From assembly GCA_963925035.1 (NCBI GenBank), contig CAWUSK010000016.1, forward strand, positions 1 to 64,000: a DNA stretch of 64,000 nt, given 5' to 3'. The notes below the pieces were generated by a model, which searched no databases, was not told the DNA's origin, and saw only the letters and a program-made list of their open reading frames with translations. Within the stretch, counting starts at the first letter, position 1, and the number at the start of each line of letters is the position of its first letter. The DNA comes from UBA4466 sp963925035 (GTDB taxonomy: Bacteria > Bacteroidota > Bacteroidia > Flavobacteriales_D > Crocinitomicaceae). This document shows, in pieces, positions 26,196-36,148 of this stretch. The position numbers and the translations under genes are program-made.

Positions 26196-27563
26196 TTACT
26201 TTAATAGTTTACGAATGGAAATTTGGTTGCCTTTTGAAAGTGTCAATATATAAGATCCTTTGTTAAGAATAGAAACATCAATTGTAGAACTAAGCTCCGA
26301 AACAGTTGATTGATATACTAACCTTCCACTCATGTCTTTTATTTCAACTAAAGAACCGAGATGGTTTGACTCAACCTCAAGCTGAAAGTTATCTTTAACT
26401 GGATTTGGACGGACTTGAATATCATTACTAAACAATGTATTCACTCCAGAAATTGGTAAAGCTCTTAATACGATTATACTATGTGTGTTGGGATTAGAGT
26501 TCGACCATGATTGTCCATTTGTCGCAATGTAAATTTCGTTACTAGGTCCAACACAAATATCTCTCAACCTACCGAATTGATTGATTAAATAATGATCCTC
26601 ATCAATTACAGCTAAACCATCAACGTTTAATTTAACAGCAATAATGCGTTTATCCTTAAGCACTGACATTAATACTCTTCCATCAAATTCCGGAAAAAGC
26701 GGATTTGTATAATACACCATATCAGAAGGTGCAATTGTAGGCGTCCATGCTACCAAAGGTTCTACGACATTATTTGCATCGCAAAAAGTCTGTTCGCCCC
26801 CAGGATCACAAAAACCTTCGACATTTGGCCAGCCATAATTTCTACCTACTTCAAGAATTTGAAATTCATCATCCGTAGATGCTCCGTGCTCTGAAAGATA
26901 TACTTTCCCATTCGGATGCTGCAGAATACCTTGTATATTTCGATGTCCAAAGGAATACACTGGATTCCCTGGAAATGGATTATCCGCCGGAATTGATCCA
27001 TCCATATTTACCCGCAGGACTTTTCCATTCAGTTCATTTATGTCCTGCGGAAAGGCTGGATTCTGAGCATCTCCAGTTGAGAACAACAACGTATTGTCAG
27101 GAAGTATAGAAATTCTCGAACCGTTGTGCGTTGTATTTCCAACAATATTGTCAATTACAATTACCTCGTTTACTAAAGCACTTCCATTATAAGTATACTT
27201 TACTACTTTTTCTTGAATATTTGAGAATGAACCATACGTATATGCTATAAAAACTTCAGGAGTAGTCAAAAACTCTGGATGCAATGCCATTCCCAATAAA
27301 CCTGATTCAGAATTTTGATATACCGAAGTTATAATATTTAGTACTACTGTTTTGGTTTTTGAGACTGGATCAATTATGCTAATGATTCCCTTCCTTTCGG
27401 TAGTCCAAATAAATCCATCCGGTCCAAAAATAATTTCCCATGGAATATCTAAACCAGTATATACTGTGTCAACTTCTACTGTTGTTGACCCGACTGTTAT
27501 ATTCCCTTGAGATTGCGATTTTAATGCGAAAAAGCAACAACAAATTAGCGCAAAATTTTTCAT
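26196..27563 (-). CDS. PQQ-type glucose/sorbosone dehydrogenase with T9SS sorting domain
   Basis: Signal peptide (SQS|QGN), then a six-bladed propeller of the GSDH/soluble aldose sugar dehydrogenase family: GLDIPWEIIFGPDG, ESGLLGMALHPEF, YGSFSN, THNGSRISILPDN, FSTGDAQNP, GHRNIQGILQHPNG, SEHGASTDDEFQ, NYGWPNVEG. The His and Arg residues used for PQQ and substrate (GHRN, EHG) are present. The last ~80 residues form a T9SS type A tail (VRPNPVKDNFQLEV, IKDMSGRLVYQ, SYILTLSKGN). It probably oxidises sugars at the surface or outside the cell, if PQQ is supplied. Confidence 0.9.
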   Translation of the reverse strand: MKNFALICCCFFALKSQSQGNITVGSTTVEVDTVYTGLDIPWEIIFGPDGFIWTTERKGIISIIDPVSKTKTVVLNIITSVYQNSESGLLGMALHPEFLTTPEVFIAYTYGSFSNIQEKVVKYTYNGSALVNEVIVIDNIVGNTTHNGSRISILPDNTLLFSTGDAQNPAFPQDINELNGKVLRVNMDGSIPADNPFPGNPVYSFGHRNIQGILQHPNGKVYLSEHGASTDDEFQILEVGRNYGWPNVEGFCDPGGEQTFCDANNVVEPLVAWTPTIAPSDMVYYTNPLFPEFDGRVLMSVLKDKRIIAVKLNVDGLAVIDEDHYLINQFGRLRDICVGPSNEIYIATNGQSWSNSNPNTHSIIVLRALPISGVNTLFSNDIQVRPNPVKDNFQLEVESNHLGSLVEIKDMSGRLVYQSTVSELSSTIDVSILNKGSYILTLSKGNQISIRKLLK

Positions 27564-27643
27564 GAAATATTATTTAATTAAAATTTAAATATACAATGAA
27601 AAAGTAGTCTTTCCTGAAATTAAGCCGGTCAAATTTTGGAAAG

Positions 27644-29014
27644 CTATGAAGTCAGCTCCTCTCCTAGTTTGTCATAATCGATTCCATCAAAATCACCAGA
27701 AGACATCATCAATAAAGCTGAATTATTCCATTTTTGTGCATGAATAAAATCGAGAACTTCTGAAGTTTCGTTCATGACAATTACATTTCCACCAAAACCT
27801 TCGCTGATTAATTCCTTTGAAATTGGTTCCAATTTCTTATGATGCACTACTTCAGGACTGTAATATACTATTGCAACATCTGCAGCGTTCATTGCATCCT
27901 TATAATGAGGTAAAAATTCCTTTTTTAAAGAGGAAAAAGTATGTAATTCCATACAAGCTACGACAATTCTATCATGGTATTGTTCTTTAACAGCTTTGGT
28001 TGTTGCTTTGAGCTTCGAAGGTGAGTGAGCGAAATCCTTGAACATTACAAAATCATCTTTTTCAGCTACTTTTTGCAAACGCTTTCCTGCGCCAGTGAAG
28101 GTGGACATTTCAGTTAAAAAGCGCTCAGTTGAAATTCCAATGGCTTTCCCTAATTCCATTGCCCCCATTAGGTTTTGTAGATTGTGTCCACCAAAAATCA
28201 TCAAAGGATACGATTCCCCTTCAAAGTGAAGTACAGTTCCATTTTCCACAACATGGTATTTCGGAGTTTGATAAGGCACAGCATTAAGTGCACCTTTATA
28301 CTTCAATCCTAAGCGATTTACTTCTTTATCCTCAGTGTTGTATACTAAAGTACCATTTGGCTCAATGAGCGAGCAAAAAATATTAAATTGCTCCACATAA
28401 TTATTAAATGTTGGAAAGACATTAATGTGATCCCATGCAATTCCACTTATGATCGCAACATTTGGTCGATATAAGTGAAATTTAGGACGTCGATCAATTG
28501 GCGAACTAAGGTATTCATCACCTTCCAAAATCATTATTTCAGCTTCCCTAGTAATTTTGACCATACAATCATAACCTTCCAGCTGAGCTCCAACCATATA
28601 ATCTGCATTCATGCCTACTTCGTTTATGACATGCAATATCATGGAAGTGATCGTTGTTTTTCCGTGTGAACCACCAATTACAACGCGTATTTTATCTTTA
28701 CTTTGTTCGTACAAATATTCCGGGTACGAAAAAATAGGGATGCTCAATTCTTTTGCTTTCAGTAATTCAGGATTATCTTCACGCGCGTGCATACCAAGAA
28801 TAATCGCGTCCAATTCCGTTGTTACCAAATCGGTATTCCATCCTATTGATTGTGGCAAAATCCCTTGGCGTTCCAACCTACCTTTCGATGGCTCAAATAT
28901 TTCATCGTCTGAACCAGTTACAAGCATTCCTTTTCGACTCAACGCAATAGCCAAATTGTGCATCGCACTTCCACCTATTGCAATAAAATGTACGCGTTGA
29001 TTACTTTTTTTCAT
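27644..29014 (-). CDS. mpl: Murein tripeptide ligase Mpl (Mur ligase family)
   Basis: A 456-residue Mur ligase. The N-terminal Rossmann motif HFIAIGGSAMHNLA, ATP loop GGSHGKTTITSM, and the LEGDEYLSSPID and GIAWDHINVF segments match Mpl, which reattaches recycled L-Ala-gamma-D-Glu-meso-DAP to UDP-MurNAc. MurC has EADESDGS instead, and this protein has ILEGDEYL, which favours Mpl. It overlaps the small membrane gene upstream by 14 bases. Cytosolic peptidoglycan recycling. Confidence 0.9.
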   Translation of the reverse strand: MKKSNQRVHFIAIGGSAMHNLAIALSRKGMLVTGSDDEIFEPSKGRLERQGILPQSIGWNTDLVTTELDAIILGMHAREDNPELLKAKELSIPIFSYPEYLYEQSKDKIRVVIGGSHGKTTITSMILHVINEVGMNADYMVGAQLEGYDCMVKITREAEIMILEGDEYLSSPIDRRPKFHLYRPNVAIISGIAWDHINVFPTFNNYVEQFNIFCSLIEPNGTLVYNTEDKEVNRLGLKYKGALNAVPYQTPKYHVVENGTVLHFEGESYPLMIFGGHNLQNLMGAMELGKAIGISTERFLTEMSTFTGAGKRLQKVAEKDDFVMFKDFAHSPSKLKATTKAVKEQYHDRIVVACMELHTFSSLKKEFLPHYKDAMNAADVAIVYYSPEVVHHKKLEPISKELISEGFGGNVIVMNETSEVLDFIHAQKWNNSALLMMSSGDFDGIDYDKLGEELTS

Positions 29015-29360
29015 TGACCAATACTTTTCCTTCCAATACGATTGGAATAATTAAAAACAAAGTACACGTATCTGTGATGATATTAAAAAACGAAAGATTA
29101 CTTTCTGAAACGATGACGGTTGGTAACATTATCGCAATTAATCCAATGTAATACAACCAATCATACCAGCGTTGTTCCTTATAAATTGAACGCTTTAATA
29201 TCTGAATAAGAATATATACTAGTGTGAAAATCATTACGTACATTGGAATTTCCTTTAGGGCTTCCATCGACGAGTTTTGCCAATAGTAATTAATTACAAT
29301 TCCTGCACTAACCATCATACCAAAAAGCATCGCAGTGCGTAAAACTTTATTCTCTTTCAT
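29001..29360 (-). CDS. Small integral membrane protein
   Basis: A 119-residue protein with four hydrophobic segments (about 7-26, 38-56, 66-84, 92-108) joined by short charged loops. No family recognised. Its last 14 bases overlap the start of mpl, so translation is likely coupled. Confidence 0.7.
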   Translation of the reverse strand: MKENKVLRTAMLFGMMVSAGIVINYYWQNSSMEALKEIPMYVMIFTLVYILIQILKRSIYKEQRWYDWLYYIGLIAIMLPTVIVSESNLSFFNIITDTCTLFLIIPIVLEGKVLVNEKK

Positions 29361-29484
29361 GTAAATCGTTTTTATAAAAATACGAGAAGTAAGGATGAAA
29401 CAAATTGAAATGGAAAATAGTTACCCACAGTCTTTTGAGAATAACCTTTTGGTCATTTTTTTTAGAAACCTTTTTACTGATTAA

Positions 29485-30540
29485 CTATTGATTTAAGTAT
29501 TTCTCGAAATTTGAAGACATTTTTCGTTGGACTATTCCTTTTTTATCGGAGTAAAGTAAATAAACGTCTAATCCCAAATCTCCGTTGTCTTTTACGAATC
29601 GAAGTGTTTTCTCAACGCCCATCACCATAAAAACTGTTGCATAACCATCTGCACTAGCCGCATCATTTGTAACTACTGTAGCACTTAACAAAGAATGCTG
29701 CACAGGAAATCCTGTTTTCGGATTCAGCGTGTGCGCGTACTTTTGTCCATCAATTTCGTAGAATTTTCTGTAATTCCCACTTGTGGCAACCGCTTTATCG
29801 GACAGCACCATAATATTTTCCAATTCGCGTGAAGTTAAATTTTCCTTTGGAACATCTACACCAATTCTCCATTTTTTACCTTCGCGATTATGACCACGAA
29901 CAATTAACTCACCCCCAATTTCAATGTAATAGTTTATGTATCCCTTTTTCTTCAAAAATTCATCAATTACATCTACAGAAAGTCCTTGTGCTATGGCATT
30001 GAAATCAATTTTAAAATTTGAATTTTTCTTCGATAGTTCAATGGCATCTCCGTCAAAGGTAACTTCATGTATAACACCATGACTAAAAGAAACGAAACGA
30101 AGTATAGAGTCCACTTCCTGCTGGGATAATGGCGATTCGACATTTGTCATAAATCCCCAACTCTTTACTAACGGAAATACAGAAGGATCAAACGCACCAT
30201 TCGATTTAGCATACACTTTTTGGGATATTTGATAACAACGTTTAAAGAAACCACTTTCGTCATTCACACTCGTAACACCTATTCCCATATTTAATTTTGA
30301 AATAACAGAGTTTGGAACGTACGTAGACAATGAATTATCAAATCGCGTAAAAATAGAATCAATATCCCCTTTTGAAACATTTACATTGTCATCAACAATG
30401 ATAATTGAATAGGTAGTACCTTGCGTTTCGCCCTTAATTTTAAAAGAAGAATAGCTTGTTTCCTTTTCAGCGCAAGACGCTAATAGTGCACTAATAATTA
30501 CGCTTAAGACTAGGGTCTTGAGTTTCGCTTGACCAGACAT
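29485..30540 (-). CDS. apbE: FAD:protein FMN transferase (ApbE) lipoprotein
   Basis: Transfers FMN from FAD to Thr residues of exported flavoproteins such as Nqr/Rnf subunits. I start at the ATG at 30540 (MSGQAKLKTL), which puts the lipobox LLAS|C correctly near the N-terminus. ApbE signatures are QGTTYSI, NLSTYVPNSVISKLN, FKIDFNAIAQGLSVDVID, IGGELIVRGHN, ATSGNYRKFYEIDGQKYAHTLNPKTGFPV and ASADGYATVFMVMG. Length about 351. Its start lies 50 bases inside the end of the giant TPR gene, suggesting co-transcription. No Nqr/Rnf gene is in the window. Confidence 0.94.
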   Translation of the reverse strand: MSGQAKLKTLVLSVIISALLASCAEKETSYSSFKIKGETQGTTYSIIIVDDNVNVSKGDIDSIFTRFDNSLSTYVPNSVISKLNMGIGVTSVNDESGFFKRCYQISQKVYAKSNGAFDPSVFPLVKSWGFMTNVESPLSQQEVDSILRFVSFSHGVIHEVTFDGDAIELSKKNSNFKIDFNAIAQGLSVDVIDEFLKKKGYINYYIEIGGELIVRGHNREGKKWRIGVDVPKENLTSRELENIMVLSDKAVATSGNYRKFYEIDGQKYAHTLNPKTGFPVQHSLLSATVVTNDAASADGYATVFMVMGVEKTLRFVKDNGDLGLDVYLLYSDKKGIVQRKMSSNFEKYLNQ

Positions 30541-33500
30541 GAGATAAACTTGGTGTTCCATTTTTACTGTAAGTAATTCCATTCAAAGTTTGCGTTCTGA
30601 TATGAACATCCGCATGACCTTCTCTAACAACTATTCTTCGTGTGATAATTGCCTTCATGAGTCCATCTTTATCATTCTGCGTAAATGATTCTTCCGAAAC
30701 TCCATCAGGATATTCTTCACCCAGTGAATTCGCTACTCTTGCTTTTTTCATTGGCTTATCCGTAATTTTATTCAACTCACTCATTGCATCATAATGCTTG
30801 TCTTGCTGACCAATATTGTCTGCGGCATTTTTTGCTTGCAATGTTTTATTCACATCTTTGAGCTTATCGTTGTTATCATCACGTTTTTCAATCTCCTTAT
30901 TCGATTGAACCTCTACATTTGCATACGAATTATCAATTGCTTGTTTCGCAGATTGTCGCTGTTCCAAATCACCTTTATGTGCCGATTGATCCTTAACTTG
31001 TGTTTTTTTATCAATCATTTTCATGTATTCCACTTTCTCATCGTGCGCCAATCGGGCTAATCCATCGATGCCAGAATTTACATTTACTTCTATATTTATT
31101 GCTACTTTGTTAGCAATGTACTTTTCTAACTCTCTGTTGTAATCTCCATTCGTTGCATCCGCCAATTCCTTTGCACTCTTTTTCAAAACTTCCGTATTGT
31201 TTTCTCTTAACTTATTTCCTTCAATAGTGTTTTCAGCAACTTGAACTCGAACAGTATTTAAAGTTTGATCTGAATCCAAATTCCCATTGTATGCTGCTCT
31301 ATTTTTCTCTGTGACGGCTGTTGCTTGCAATACATTGTACTTGTTCATAATGTCTGTGTTTTCTCTATAAACACTTTCTTTTTCACCGTAAACCAAAGCA
31401 GATTGATTAACAATAACATTCAACGTTTGCTGGTCTGTCTGATTTTCTGCACTTTCAAAATCCATATTCGATCTATCTACATTCTGAAGTTCTAATTGAG
31501 AAGCACGCAATGCATCAATTAAGGCCTGACGGTTTAAATCAGATTCACCCGCGTCTAATCCAACCTTTTGATAAACCATATAGATTTCATTGGTTTTATC
31601 GTAATTATCTTTTGTCTTAGCAGCTGCCATTGCTGTTTCGCTATCTTTTATTGCATTATACTGATTTTGAATTTTTGTCTTTTTTATTAGTTTTCTTTCT
31701 GCTTCAGCTTTTGCTAATAACGCCTGTCCATCAATAATTGAATTATCAAATGGATCTCCTAAATCTTCCAATTTTCCAGAATCTACGACAATTGGATGAA
31801 GAAGACTTTCTATTTCAGAAAGCTTTTTCTTTGGGTAAGGATCTTCATTTCTAACATTTTTAGCGCGACTAAAATACTCTTTCGATTTTTCATAATCTGC
31901 CAAACTAAAAAACTTATCGCCAGCATCAATAATCTTCTGATATTCTACTTGCCGTTCAACCAATCCTTTTTCTCTTTCAAGTCTTTCACATTCTTTAATT
32001 TGCGTTTCGACATAAGAATTCGTTATTAAATTTTGAGCTTCTAAATAGGCTGTTTTAGCATTCAGATAATCTGCATTTGCAAATTTGGCATCAGCTATTT
32101 TCACGAGTACATTGAATTGATTCAATAATTCAACATTATCAGCTTTTGCGTTTGCAATATCATCCAAAATTTGTTGAACCTCTTTGATTTTATTCGTTGC
32201 AGCAACATCATTTGGCTTTACAGACAATGCATTTTGGAACTGCGACAAGGCCATTACATATTCTTTTTTGGAAAATTCAGAATTTCCTTTTGACATGTAG
32301 TTGCTATACAATTGGTCTTTTTGATTGCTCGATACTGATTCTGAAATCAATCGATCCATTTCAGTAATTCTTTCAACCGGAAGACTTTCACTTGGCTTCT
32401 TAGACAATGCACTGGTATAAGCTGACTTTGCCTCTTCATAAGATTTACTCGCTGCTAAATTATTTCCCTTTGTCATTAATGCATTGTACTCAGCATCAAC
32501 TTTCTTAAATGATTCAACATAAATAAGCAATTCTTTCGGTCTAGTATCCGTTGGTCTCAATAACAATGCTCTGTTCAACAATTCTATTGCTTTCACATAT
32601 TCCTTGTTATCAATTTTACCTTGAGCTGCAAGCAATATTTTTTCATACTGCTGATCTCCATCAGTTTCAGAAGCTTTTTCTAATCGAGCTGCTTCATTTG
32701 CTTTATCAACAGGCTCTCTTTCTTCTGGCTTAATCGTTAATGCTTTGTTAAATTCCTTAATCGCCTCCAAATATTTCTTCTGAACCATTAAATCATCTCC
32801 CTTTTTCAAAGCTGCTTGGTATTTTTCATCTATTACTTTTTGAGCATTCGAATTTCCAATTAACGCTTTCAAATCAGCAATTTTAGTCTTAGGAAATGCT
32901 TCATTAGGTTTTAATAACAATGCCTGCTCATACAACTTAATTGCCCCTGAATAATCGACAGAACCCTCCTTATTAAGAGCTTCAGTAATGAGGTCCGTGT
33001 ACTTTTCGTCTAAAATTTTCTTGTCATTTTGTGCAACCACTGCAGCTTTTAATTCCGCAATTTTAGCTGTTACACCTGCATCTCCTTTTATTACTAATGC
33101 TTGTTCTAAATTTGAAATTGCATTTTCATATTCTTTTTTATCAGCCAGTACGTAACCTTCTATTTTAAATTTTTCAAAGTTCGCTTCCTTTTCCGCATTG
33201 CCCTGCATTACTGATAATTTTGCGTTTATTGCAGCAATTTGAGATTTTGCTTCTGCATTTGTCGCATCAATTGCGACAACTTCCTGATACTTACCAAGTG
33301 CAGGTTCCAATTTGTTTTGATTAAACAATGATTTCCCTTCTGCTAATAATCCCTTAATTTTTGCTAGAGTTCCTATTTTACTGTCAATTTCAGCAATTTT
33401 CTGAACTGGATAAACTTCAGATGAAATAATAGAAAGGGCTTCTTGGTATTTTACTTTTGCCTCAGGCCATTTACTCTGTTCGAACAAATTATCAGCAGCG

Positions 33501-36034
33501 GCAACTGCCATTCTATACTTTTCAGTTTTCTGAGCATCAGCATCTTTTTCAGCAATTAACTTGTCTATTTCTGCAATTTTTTCTTTTGGATAAGCCTGAG
33601 TGCCATCAATCGCGATTGACTCATTGTATTTCACTTTAGCTTCTAACAAAGTTCCAGAACCAAACAATTGATCTCCTGACTGGATAGCAGTTTCGTATTT
33701 TGCTTTTCGTTCAGCCTCAGCAGCTGCGTTACCCATTAACTTATCAATTTCCACAATTCGAGTGTTTGGGTATGCCTGTGTCGCGTCAATACCAATAGCC
33801 TCTTGGTACTTCGCTTTTGAAGCTTCATATTTCTTTTTTGTAAACAAATCGTCAGCAACTAAAATGGTCTTATCATAATTTGCTTTTTCATCTGCCAATG
33901 CCTTTGCATCCAATTGGATTTTTTCGATTTCCGCAATTTTTTGAGCCGGTAAAGGTTGAGAAGCGTCCAAAGCAATTGCCTCTTTATATTTCGCTTTTGC
34001 TTTATCCCAGTCAGACTCGCTAAATAACTTATTAGCCGCAGTTAAAATATCTTCGTATTTCTTTTTCAACTTAGCTTCTTCTGCTGCTCCGGCAAGTATA
34101 CCGTCAATTTCCGAAATTTTACCTATGGGATATGTCTGCGCATTATCAATCACTAATGCTTCGCGGTATTTTGCTTTTGCCTCGTCCCAATTTGCTGTGT
34201 TGAACAAATTATCAGCGGCTAGAACGGCAGCGTCATAACTTGCCTTTTTCTGCTCTTTGGCATTTGCTTCGGCTTTTAACTTTTCAAGTTCTGTAATTTT
34301 TTGAGCAGGATAAGGCAATGAGTTATCGATAGCTATTGCCTCCTTATATTTTGCAATCGATTCATCCCATTTTGAAGATTTAAACAACTCATCTCCTGAT
34401 TTAATTGCTTCATCATATTTTTCTTTCTTCTCGCCTGCGGAAGCTAAATCTGCCATTATTTTCTTAATCGCTTCAATTTCACCAACGATTTCTGGAGTAG
34501 GTTTTATTTGAATTGCTTGTTCATACTTTGAAATTGCATCTTCATATTTTTTCGCAGTATTTGCAGCATCTCCCTCCTTTACTAATTTGGTGTAATTCTC
34601 CTCCTGAAGTGCAAGGTTTTTGGCATCTTCTATTTTTTGGGCAATAATTGCCATTTTTTGTTTTGCTTCAACATTTTCAGCATCTAATGCCAATGCTGCG
34701 TTGAATTTACCTTTTGCGTCATCCCATTTAGATGCAACCATAAAAGCTCCACCTTCACCCAGCAGTTTTGTGATTTGCTCTTCCTTCGCTTTAGCTTCCA
34801 ATTGTTCGTTCAACTTTGCATCAATAATTTCAATGCGTCCTTTCGCATATGTTGACGCAGCTTCAATCGTTAAGGCTTCTTTGTATTTAGCTTTTGCTTC
34901 GACAAGCCTATCTTCATTAAAAAGCGCATCTCCAGCAGCAATTGCATGATCATACTTTTGTTTCACTGCTTCTTTTTCCGCTTGAGCTGCAAGTTTCCCA
35001 TCTAATTCAGCCAATTTATCCTTAGGATATTTTTCAGATGGTTTCAATTTAGACGCCTCAATGTATTTATCACGTGCTGCACGAACACTGTTTTGTTTAA
35101 AAAAACCATCCGCTGATTTTATCGCAGCATCATATTTTGCTTGATTTTCAGCTTCTTTCTTTTGATCTTCTATCTGTTTTGTAAGTATCGCAATTTGATC
35201 TTTTGGATATTGAGCATCCTTTTCCGCAACAGCAGCTTGATATTTAGAAACGGCCTCTATTAATTTGCCTTGACCTTTTAAATTGTCCGCGGCAGTAATC
35301 AGATTATTATATTTTTCATCTTTTTGAGCTTCAGCAAGGGCTTTTGCATTATTCGCCTGAATCAAAGCATCCAATTCTACAACTCGGTCCGCAGGGTATT
35401 TTTCTGCAGGCTTATATTTTAAAGCTTCCTCATATTTTGCTAAAGCTCCTTCATACGTTTTTGAAATGTAAAGCTCATCTGCTTTGGTAATTGCCGCTTG
35501 GTATTTAATTTCTGCTTCTGCCTTATCCTTGTCCGCTTTCTCCAATAAATCAAGGATTTTCTTACTTATTTTCGCGCTTTCAACAGAATTTAATCGCACG
35601 GTACCGCCATTCGTATTCCAATCAAAAGTAGCAACAGACTCATTACTTAAAAATGAGAAGTCCACGTCATCTCTATCTTGAAAGATACTCATACTCAAAT
35701 CCTCCAAAGGTCTAAATGTTGCACCTGCAGGGACATCTTCCTCATTTAAACTTGTTAAGTTGAATTGAACGAATTTTGAAACGAAACCTGGTTTACTAAA
35801 AACAACTTTAAAAGGTGATCTATAATTCACAGCGCTGCTCAGGGAGTATTTCCCATTGGAAGCCGTTGTTCCAGATGCTACTGTGCTTCCACCTTGGACA
35901 ATAGCAACATTCACTCCCCCTTCTCGTTTGTTGATGCCAAGATTATCAATCTGACCTTTAAACTCGAAAATAAGGTTCTGAGACCAAGTCAAAGACGCAG
36001 AAAACACTAATAAAATAAGGACAATATTTCTCAT
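30491..36034 (-). CDS. Giant exported protein with about 21 tandem TPR-like repeats
   Basis: About 1,847 residues from the ATG at 36034, chosen because it leaves a signal peptide (SASLTWS|QNLIF); an upstream TTG at 36109 does not. After the signal comes a carboxypeptidase-regulatory-like beta domain (about 20-110). Then come about 21 consecutive units of 55-65 residues, each of the form Y-x3-I-x-A-A/G-D-x-L-F ... A-x-x-K-Y-x-E-A-L ... Y-P-x-x-K-I-x-E-I-D. They are TPR hairpins followed by a third, charged helix, roughly residues 185-1,430. The last ~400 residues are helical, Gln/Asn/Lys-rich and non-repetitive. Presumably a periplasmic scaffold or filament. Function unknown; no homologue named. 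Confidence 0.85.
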   Translation of the reverse strand: MRNIVLILLVFSASLTWSQNLIFEFKGQIDNLGINKREGGVNVAIVQGGSTVASGTTASNGKYSLSSAVNYRSPFKVVFSKPGFVSKFVQFNLTSLNEEDVPAGATFRPLEDLSMSIFQDRDDVDFSFLSNESVATFDWNTNGGTVRLNSVESAKISKKILDLLEKADKDKAEAEIKYQAAITKADELYISKTYEGALAKYEEALKYKPAEKYPADRVVELDALIQANNAKALAEAQKDEKYNNLITAADNLKGQGKLIEAVSKYQAAVAEKDAQYPKDQIAILTKQIEDQKKEAENQAKYDAAIKSADGFFKQNSVRAARDKYIEASKLKPSEKYPKDKLAELDGKLAAQAEKEAVKQKYDHAIAAGDALFNEDRLVEAKAKYKEALTIEAASTYAKGRIEIIDAKLNEQLEAKAKEEQITKLLGEGGAFMVASKWDDAKGKFNAALALDAENVEAKQKMAIIAQKIEDAKNLALQEENYTKLVKEGDAANTAKKYEDAISKYEQAIQIKPTPEIVGEIEAIKKIMADLASAGEKKEKYDEAIKSGDELFKSSKWDESIAKYKEAIAIDNSLPYPAQKITELEKLKAEANAKEQKKASYDAAVLAADNLFNTANWDEAKAKYREALVIDNAQTYPIGKISEIDGILAGAAEEAKLKKKYEDILTAANKLFSESDWDKAKAKYKEAIALDASQPLPAQKIAEIEKIQLDAKALADEKANYDKTILVADDLFTKKKYEASKAKYQEAIGIDATQAYPNTRIVEIDKLMGNAAAEAERKAKYETAIQSGDQLFGSGTLLEAKVKYNESIAIDGTQAYPKEKIAEIDKLIAEKDADAQKTEKYRMAVAAADNLFEQSKWPEAKVKYQEALSIISSEVYPVQKIAEIDSKIGTLAKIKGLLAEGKSLFNQNKLEPALGKYQEVVAIDATNAEAKSQIAAINAKLSVMQGNAEKEANFEKFKIEGYVLADKKEYENAISNLEQALVIKGDAGVTAKIAELKAAVVAQNDKKILDEKYTDLITEALNKEGSVDYSGAIKLYEQALLLKPNEAFPKTKIADLKALIGNSNAQKVIDEKYQAALKKGDDLMVQKKYLEAIKEFNKALTIKPEEREPVDKANEAARLEKASETDGDQQYEKILLAAQGKIDNKEYVKAIELLNRALLLRPTDTRPKELLIYVESFKKVDAEYNALMTKGNNLAASKSYEEAKSAYTSALSKKPSESLPVERITEMDRLISESVSSNQKDQLYSNYMSKGNSEFSKKEYVMALSQFQNALSVKPNDVAATNKIKEVQQILDDIANAKADNVELLNQFNVLVKIADAKFANADYLNAKTAYLEAQNLITNSYVETQIKECERLEREKGLVERQVEYQKIIDAGDKFFSLADYEKSKEYFSRAKNVRNEDPYPKKKLSEIESLLHPIVVDSGKLEDLGDPFDNSIIDGQALLAKAEAERKLIKKTKIQNQYNAIKDSETAMAAAKTKDNYDKTNEIYMVYQKVGLDAGESDLNRQALIDALRASQLELQNVDRSNMDFESAENQTDQQTLNVIVNQSALVYGEKESVYRENTDIMNKYNVLQATAVTEKNRAAYNGNLDSDQTLNTVRVQVAENTIEGNKLRENNTEVLKKSAKELADATNGDYNRELEKYIANKVAINIEVNVNSGIDGLARLAHDEKVEYMKMIDKKTQVKDQSAHKGDLEQRQSAKQAIDNSYANVEVQSNKEIEKRDDNNDKLKDVNKTLQAKNAADNIGQQDKHYDAMSELNKITDKPMKKARVANSLGEEYPDGVSEESFTQNDKDGLMKAIITRRIVVREGHADVHIRTQTLNGITYSKNGTPSLSHVWSSETQDPSLKRNY

Positions 36035-36148
36035 ACCGTATGATTTAAACGAAATCCTGTACAACTGGTTACGGAATTGGTTTAAATTTGGACTAATTAA
36101 TTTATACAAATATGGTTAAAATAGTTCACAATCATAAGCAAAATAAGC

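Noticed and set aside
34620..34949. Plus-strand Ala/Ser-rich 109-residue ORF inside the TPR gene
   Set aside because: Antisense shadow of repetitive TPR codons, with no start signal or homology.
30491..36034. CRISPR array or tandem DNA repeat
   Set aside because: The periodicity is at protein level (about 60 residues); DNA units are too diverged and there is no spacer/repeat structure.
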